Below, in pieces: positions 59,206 to 64,000 of a stretch of 64,000 nucleotides of DNA (positions are counted from its first letter, which is position 1; each line of letters begins with the position of its first letter). Both the position numbers and the translations under genes were made by a program. Below the pieces are notes generated by a model. It ran no database searches and was not told the DNA's origin. It saw only the letters and a program-made list of their open reading frames with translations. This DNA comes from Mesorhizobium sp. (lineage in GTDB: Bacteria; Pseudomonadota; Alphaproteobacteria; Rhizobiales; Rhizobiaceae), in contig NZ_JANJTZ010000037.1 of NCBI RefSeq assembly GCF_024710845.1, forward strand, positions 1-64,000, in the 5' to 3' direction.

Positions 59206-60657
59206 ATGGAACAGGAAGGTTTGCAGCCGGCACAGTCGGCGGAGCGCCCGCGCGCGGCCCGCTTCACGACAGGGTCGACGCTGCGCCACGTGATCTCGAT
59301 GACGGCGACGGGCTCGATCGGGCTGATCGCCATCTTCGTCGTCGACGCGCTCAACCTGTTCTACATCTCGATGCTGGGGGTGCAGGAACTGGCCGCGGCG
59401 ATCGGCTTTGCCGGGACGCTCTTGTTCTTCACCATTTCCGTATCGATCGGCTTCACCATCGCGGCCTCGGCGCTGGTGTCGCGCGCGCTCGGCCGGGGCG
59501 ATCGGCTGGAAGCGGCCAAACTCGGCGGCGCCTCGATGGTGTTCGTAGGCGCGGCCACCGCCGCGCTCGCCATCGCCATCTGGCCGTTCCTCGACACGCT
59601 CGTCGGGTGGATGGGCGCCAGGGGAGAGACGGCGCGGATCTGCACCGATTTCCTGCGCATCGTCATTCCCTCCTCGCCGATCATGGCGCTCGGCATGTGC
59701 ACGACGGGCATTCTGCGCGGCGTCGGCGACGCGCGCCGCGCCATGTATGTGACGCTGTCCGGCGGCGTTGCGGCCGCAATCCTCGATCCGCTGCTGATCT
59801 TCGGGCTCGATCTCGGCATCACGGGCGCCGCGATCTCGACCGTCCTGTCGCGTTTCGTGATCCTCGCGGTCGGCCTGCACGGCGCGCATGTCGTCCACCA
59901 CCTGATCCGGATGCCGGACCTTCCGCGTCTCAAGGCCGCAACGAGGCCGTTCTTCGGCATCGGCATCCCGGCGCTGCTGACCCAGATCGCCACGCCGGTC
60001 GGCAACACCTACGTCACCGTCAGGATGGCGGAATTCGGCGATGATGCCGTTGCCGGATGGGCGATCGTCGGGCGCATCATCCCGGTCGCCTTCGGCGTGA
60101 TCTTCGCCCTGTCGGGCGCGGTCGGGCCGATCCTCGGCCAGAACTACGGCGCGAGGCTATACGGCCGGCTGACGCAGACGATGCGCGACAGCCTGATTGT
60201 CACGCTCGTCTACTGTCTGGCGGTATGGGCGCTGCTGGCGCTGTTTTCCGGGCAGGTGGCGGATCTGTTCGGGGCACAGGGCGAGGCGCGCGAACTGGTG
60301 ATCTTCTTCTGCCTGTTCGCGGCCGGCAGCTTCCTGTTCAACGGCGCGCTGTTCGTCGCCAATGCGGCGTTCAACAATCTCGGCTTTCCGGGCTACGGCA
60401 CCGTCTTCAACTGGGGCCGCTCGACGCTCGGCGTGATTCCCTTCGTGTGGATCGGCGCGGATCTCTATGGCGCCAAGGGCGTCGTCGGCGGCTGGGCGTT
60501 GGGCGCGATCGTCTTCGGCGTCGCATCCGTCATCGTCTGCTTCCGGCTGGTGCGGCGGATCGCCATCGACAAGGCACGCGGCAACGACCAGGTTCCACCG
60601 CCGCCGCCGACCGCGAACTCGCCCTTCTCCACCGGCAAGGCGGCGACGCTACAGTGA
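59206..60657 (+). CDS. MATE-family multidrug/Na+ exporter
   Basis: Protein of 483 residues with 12 membrane helices of the MATE fold. Recognisable motifs are HVISMTATGSIGLIAIFVVDALNLFYISMLGVQELAAAIGFA in helix 1 and the second-half repeat GWAIVGRIIPVAFGVIFALSGAVGPILGQNYGA. It exports cationic compounds with proton or sodium antiport. The gene starts 17 bases after the antiporter stop, so both may share a transcript and a role in cation or toxin stress. Its last nine bases overlap the convergent patatin gene. Confidence 0.92.
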   Translation: MEQEGLQPAQSAERPRAARFTTGSTLRHVISMTATGSIGLIAIFVVDALNLFYISMLGVQELAAAIGFAGTLLFFTISVSIGFTIAASALVSRALGRGDRLEAAKLGGASMVFVGAATAALAIAIWPFLDTLVGWMGARGETARICTDFLRIVIPSSPIMALGMCTTGILRGVGDARRAMYVTLSGGVAAAILDPLLIFGLDLGITGAAISTVLSRFVILAVGLHGAHVVHHLIRMPDLPRLKAATRPFFGIGIPALLTQIATPVGNTYVTVRMAEFGDDAVAGWAIVGRIIPVAFGVIFALSGAVGPILGQNYGARLYGRLTQTMRDSLIVTLVYCLAVWALLALFSGQVADLFGAQGEARELVIFFCLFAAGSFLFNGALFVANAAFNNLGFPGYGTVFNWGRSTLGVIPFVWIGADLYGAKGVVGGWALGAIVFGVASVIVCFRLVRRIAIDKARGNDQVPPPPPTANSPFSTGKAATLQ

Positions 60658-61524
60658 AGCCGCCCGCGCGCTAACCGCGCCGTCGACTGCGCGTTTGAGC
60701 TCATCCTTGAGCGGCGCGGTCGCGCTCATCACCTTGTCGATCTTCAGGAAGTCCAGCACGCGGAATTTTGAAACCGGCGGCTGCAGGAAGATGTCCGGCC
60801 TGCGCTGCGCGAGCTTCGTTTCGATGATCGACTGCATCATCAGCTGGCTCGTGCCGAACATCAGGTCGATCGCGGTCGGCGCGACATTGGGATCGCCCTC
60901 CGGTGCGCCGACGACGTCGATCGCGATCAGGATGTCGGCCTGTCCGAACAGCAGATCGAACGGCACGGGATTGTAGAAGCCGCCGTCGACGTAATACCGG
61001 CCGTCGCGCAGGACGGGACGGAACACGGCCGGGATCGCCGCCGACGCGGCGAGCGCCGACAGGAGGTCGCCGCTCTCGAAGACCGCGGCCGTGTGCCCGT
61101 AGAAATCGGTGCCCGTTACCTTGAGCGGTATCTTCAGCTGTTCGAACGTGTCCGGCACCGCATCCGGCAGGAAGGCCTTGAGGATGCGGGGAATGTCGAA
61201 CTGGCCCAGCCGAAAGCCGCCTGCCACCGCCTCGCGCAGGCTGCCGGGCCGCGACTTCCAGATCCGGCTCGCGACCTCGCCGCGGCGTCCGAGGATCGAC
61301 TTCGCATAGTGGTGGATGTCCGCGCCGCTCATGCCGGCCGCCATGCCCACTCCCATGATCGCGCCAATCGACGAACCGGCGATCGCGACGGGCTCGATGC
61401 CGAGTTCGTCCAGCGCCTCGATGGCGTGGATATGCGCCAGGCCTCGCGCGCCGCCGCCGCCCAACGCCAGGGCGAAGGTCGGCCCTGCCGGCTTCTTCGC
61501 GCGTCCGGCGGCCGGCGACGTCAC
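60649..61524 (-). CDS. Patatin-like phospholipase (RssA-type)
   Basis: Lipid hydrolase of 291 residues. The oxyanion loop is [20 protein letters not shown], the catalytic Ser lies in [11 protein letters not shown] (G-x-S-x-G) and the Asp in [13 protein letters not shown], giving the Ser-Asp dyad. The rest, [10 protein letters not shown] and [32 protein letters not shown], is typical of RssA-like bacterial patatins. The start is GTG 61524, overlapping the M16 stop as GTGA; a longer frame running through the M16 genes is not coding. It is the third gene of a minus-strand transcript with two M16 proteins. Confidence 0.9.
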   Translation of the reverse strand: MTSPAAGRAKKPAGPTFALALGGGGARGLAHIHAIEALDELGIEPVAIAGSSIGAIMGVGMAAGMSGADIHHYAKSILGRRGEVASRIWKSRPGSLREAVAGGFRLGQFDIPRILKAFLPDAVPDTFEQLKIPLKVTGTDFYGHTAAVFESGDLLSALAASAAIPAVFRPVLRDGRYYVDGGFYNPVPFDLLFGQADILIAIDVVGAPEGDPNVAPTAIDLMFGTSQLMMQSIIETKLAQRRPDIFLQPPVSKFRVLDFLKIDKVMSATAPLKDELKRAVDGAVSARAASL

Positions 61525-62870
61525 TGCACCGCGCCCTGCGAGATCGCCGGCCCGAGAACCATCACGGCAGGCTCCGGGCTGAGCAGGCGCTTGGCAACGG
61601 CCTTCACGTTCTCCAGCGTCACCGCGTCGATGAGCTCGGCGCGGCGGTCGATGTAGTCGATGCCGAGACCGTCGAGCTGCAGTTCCACCAGCGTCCGTGC
61701 AATCGCCCCCGACGAATCGAGATTGTTGATGGCGTAGGCGCCGATGACGTACTTTTTTGCGAAGTCGAGTTCGGCCTCGGTCGGCCCTTCGGCTGCCATC
61801 TTGGCCACTTCGGAGCGGATGATGGCCAGCGTCTCTGCCGCGCGGTCGGAACGCGTCGAGGTGCCGATTGCGAGCGCGGTGGCGTAGTCGCGGTTCACCA
61901 GCGCGGAGCTGATGCCATAGGTCAGCCCGCGCTTCTCGCGGACCTCCTCGAACAGGCGCGAGGAGAACGCGCCGCCGCCGAGGATGTTGTTCATCAGATA
62001 GGCAGCAAAGAACTGCGGATCCTTCCGCTCGATGCCCGGCCAGGCGAGCTGCAGGGTGGTCTGCGGCAGGTCGGACGTCACATCGATCTGCTGCGCGAAC
62101 TTCGGCTCGGCACGCTCGATCGGCGTCAGCGACGGTTCGGCGGGAAGCGCGCCGAACAGTTCGTCGAGTCGCCGCTTCAGCGTCTCCGCATCGATTGCGC
62201 CCACCACGCCGACGGCCAGGTTGCCGCGCGCAAAGACGCGGGCATGGAACTGCCTGATGTCCTCCGGAACGATTGTCGCCAACGTTTCCGCCGTGCCTTC
62301 GTCCGGCCGCGCATAGGGATGCTTCCCGTAGAGCGCCTCGCGCCACGCCACCTCGCCCTTGGTCGAGGGATCGAGCGCGGCCGCCTGGATACCCGCGATG
62401 ATCTGGTCGCGGATGCGGTTCATCGGCGCGACATCGAAGCGCGGCGACAGGATGGCCATGCGCAGCAGCGCAAACGCCTCGTCCTGCTGGTCGGCGAGCA
62501 TCCGCATCGATCCGTAGACGGCGTCGCTGCCGGCGCTGAAGCTCATCTCCGCGCCGGCATCGTCCAGCCGGAGCTGGAAGGCGTCGCTGTCGAGGTCGCC
62601 GGCGCCCTCGTCGAACAGCCCGGTCATCAGGTTGGCAAGGCCTTCCTTGCCCACCGGGTCCTGCGTCGAGCCGCCACGGAAGGCGAAGCGGATCGACACG
62701 ATCGGCACCGAGTAATCCTCGACGAGCCAGGCGCGGACGCCCTTCGACGAAACCACGTCCTGGATCTTCACCTCCGCCTGCGCGGGCGAGAACGCGGCAA
62801 GGACGAACAGGAGAGCGAGCGCGAGGAAGGCGCCGACGGGGCGGCCGGCAGTCATGGAGCGGGTCATCAT
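61521..62870 (-). CDS. M16-family protein lacking the zinc motif (partner subunit)
   Basis: Exported protein of 449 residues with a signal peptide ([21 protein letters not shown]) and two M16 domains. The first M16 domain shows [35 protein letters not shown], where the catalytic HxxEH is replaced (LMTGL), so it cannot be the active peptidase. It probably pairs with the upstream M16 protein, as in mitochondrial processing peptidase and PqqF-like two-component peptidases. The ATG 62870 overlaps the upstream stop as ATGA. It is likely periplasmic. Confidence 0.9.
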   Translation of the reverse strand: MMTRSMTAGRPVGAFLALALLFVLAAFSPAQAEVKIQDVVSSKGVRAWLVEDYSVPIVSIRFAFRGGSTQDPVGKEGLANLMTGLFDEGAGDLDSDAFQLRLDDAGAEMSFSAGSDAVYGSMRMLADQQDEAFALLRMAILSPRFDVAPMNRIRDQIIAGIQAAALDPSTKGEVAWREALYGKHPYARPDEGTAETLATIVPEDIRQFHARVFARGNLAVGVVGAIDAETLKRRLDELFGALPAEPSLTPIERAEPKFAQQIDVTSDLPQTTLQLAWPGIERKDPQFFAAYLMNNILGGGAFSSRLFEEVREKRGLTYGISSALVNRDYATALAIGTSTRSDRAAETLAIIRSEVAKMAAEGPTEAELDFAKKYVIGAYAINNLDSSGAIARTLVELQLDGLGIDYIDRRAELIDAVTLENVKAVAKRLLSPEPAVMVLGPAISQGAVQ

Positions 62871-64000
62871 CCGGCATTTCCTCCCGCGGGCAGCAGATAT
62901 CCCGTCACCGAGGTGTCGGGCGACAGGTATTTCTTCGCGACGTTGCGGATATCCTCCGGCGTCACCTTCTTGATGCGGTCCGGCCACTCGTCGATGTCGC
63001 GGATCGTGCCGCCAGTGGTCAGCGTCGAACCGTACATGCGCGCCATGCCGGACTGGCTGTCGGCGGCGAAGATCAGGCTGCGCAGGAAGCGGTTGCGGGC
63101 GCGATCGAGCTCTTCCTGCGTAACGCCGCCTTCGATCAGCTTGGCGATCTCGGCATCGACCGCGGCCTCAACCTCGGCCAGCGTCGCCACGCCTCTTGGA
63201 GAGCCGTAGAAGCTGATATCGGTGTCGTCGAGCGTGGTGCCATGGTAATAGGCGCCGGCCGACGAGGCTATCCCCCGCTTCACCACCAGTTCCTGGTGCA
63301 GGCGGCTGCGGATGCCCCCGCCGAGGATTTCGGTCAGAAGGTCGAGCGCTTCGGGCTCGCCGTCGAGCTTTTCGCGCACGGCGCTGGTGTAGGAAGGCAC
63401 GAGCCAGTTCTTCTGGAAGCTCGGCACCCCGACGCGCGGGTCCTTGAGCGTCACGCTGCGCGAGGTGTTCTGTTCGGGCTCCACCGGGCGGATGCGCGGC
63501 GGAAGATCCGGACCCCGCGGCACCTTGGCATAGGTGTCTTCCGCCAGTTTCCTGACCGTCGCGGCATCGACGTCGCCGGCCACGACCAGCACGGCGTTGT
63601 TCGGCGCGTAATAGCGGTCGTAGAAGTCGGTCGCGTCCTTGCGGTTCAACTGCGCGATCTCATGCCGCCAGCCGATGACCGGCGTCGCATAGGGATGGTT
63701 CTGGTAGATGGTCGCGTCGATCTCCTCGGCCAGGATTCCGCTCGGGTCGCTGTCGACGCGGGAGTTGCGCTCCTCGAGGATGACGTCGCGCTCCGGCCCG
63801 ATCACCTCGTCGGTGAGGATCAGGTTGCGCATCCGGTCGGCCTCGTAGCGCATCATATCGGGCAGCGCGTCCGGCGAGACCTGCTGATAGTAGGCGGTGT
63901 AGTCATTGGAGGTGAAGGCGTTCTCCTGGCCGCCGATCTCGGCGACGCGGCGGGAGAACTCGCCGGGTTTCGCGTTCTTCGTGCCCTTGAACATCAGGTG
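62867..64000 (-). CDS. M16-family zinc peptidase (partial, cut by window edge)
   Basis: The first 377 residues before the stop are seen; the N-terminus lies beyond 64000. At the right edge the frame reads [40 protein letters not shown], the sequence that follows the HxxEH zinc motif in the M16 beta-MPP/PqqL branch; the last His of that motif is at the very end. A Glu ligand is expected in [15 protein letters not shown]. The protein probably has a signal peptide outside the window. Overlapping ATGA with the inactive M16 subunit suggests that the pair forms one periplasmic peptidase. Confidence 0.9.
   Translation of the reverse strand, partial: HLMFKGTKNAKPGEFSRRVAEIGGQENAFTSNDYTAYYQQVSPDALPDMMRYEADRMRNLILTDEVIGPERDVILEERNSRVDSDPSGILAEEIDATIYQNHPYATPVIGWRHEIAQLNRKDATDFYDRYYAPNNAVLVVAGDVDAATVRKLAEDTYAKVPRGPDLPPRIRPVEPEQNTSRSVTLKDPRVGVPSFQKNWLVPSYTSAVREKLDGEPEALDLLTEILGGGIRSRLHQELVVKRGIASSAGAYYHGTTLDDTDISFYGSPRGVATLAEVEAAVDAEIAKLIEGGVTQEELDRARNRFLRSLIFAADSQSGMARMYGSTLTTGGTIRDIDEWPDRIKKVTPEDIRNVAKKYLSPDTSVTGYLLPAGGNAG

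Noticed and set aside
60649-62877. A 742-codon frame that would fuse patatin to the M16 genes.
   Set aside because: The upstream part is an out-of-frame reading of M16 sequence; patatin homology begins right after GTG 61524.

Overview
This 64 kb GC-rich window looks like a chromosomal segment of an alphaproteobacterium of the order Rhizobiales (Hyphomicrobiales), most like the Mesorhizobium/Phyllobacteriaceae group. The basis is the gene set and local order: ppx-rlmE, oxyR/katG, pimFABCD, tdh-kbl, gcdH-prmB, pmbA-cysQ-DUF4170-DUF374-waaA-lpxK and the DUF2093 protein. Short palindromic repeats containing 'CTCGGGCTTGTCCCGAG' and 'ACCA.GC..GC.TGGT' cores fit as well. No plasmid or phage genes are seen, and the only clear mobile element is an IS110-type element at the left edge. 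Reading was by eye and no database was searched.

Layout. 1-4.7 kb is an accessory patch: an IS110 transposase, a frameshifted extradiol-type dioxygenase, an alpha/beta hydrolase and a divergent NodD-type LysR regulator, bounded on the right by tRNA-Gln(CTG). 5-11 kb holds ppx/gppA-rlmE, a DHA2 drug exporter, an M48 protease and a DUF898 membrane protein. 11.2-16.6 kb is a ribose-type ABC importer operon ending in an esterase. 17-24.7 kb has guaB, a Uma2 nuclease, an MFS exporter with an extra C-terminal domain, a MAPEG protein, and the divergent oxyR/katG pair. 24.8-33.1 kb is an alpha/beta-hydrolase gene followed by a pimFABCD-type dicarboxylate beta-oxidation operon.

33-40 kb contains a FAD amine oxidase, a DUF442-type phosphatase, TRAP dctQM without a binding-protein gene, a small membrane protein, an FAH-family hydrolase, a metallo-beta-lactamase-fold protein, a 3-methyladenine glycosylase and an HPP membrane protein. 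40-43 kb is the threonine catabolic pair tdh/kbl and a cupin. 43.6-49.3 kb has two c-di-GMP proteins flanking prmB and gcdH. 49.3-57 kb has mutL and the LPS-associated cluster. 57-64 kb has a K+/H+ antiporter, a MATE exporter, a patatin and a pair of M16 peptidases, the last cut by the window edge.

How genes work together. PimF-PimD activate and shorten dicarboxylates such as pimelate. Odd-chain dicarboxylates end at glutaryl-CoA, which GcdH (about 13 kb away) would decarboxylate to crotonyl-CoA. OxyR probably controls katG. Tdh and Kbl convert threonine to glycine and acetyl-CoA. LpxK, WaaA and a DUF374 acyltransferase build or modify lipid A-Kdo. Several intergenic gaps contain strong palindromes that look like operators or RNA hairpins (katG, hydrolase-pim, dctQM, kbl and the MFS gene); these are the most testable new observations. 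I did not find a CRISPR array, a defence island or an evident unknown multi-gene system.
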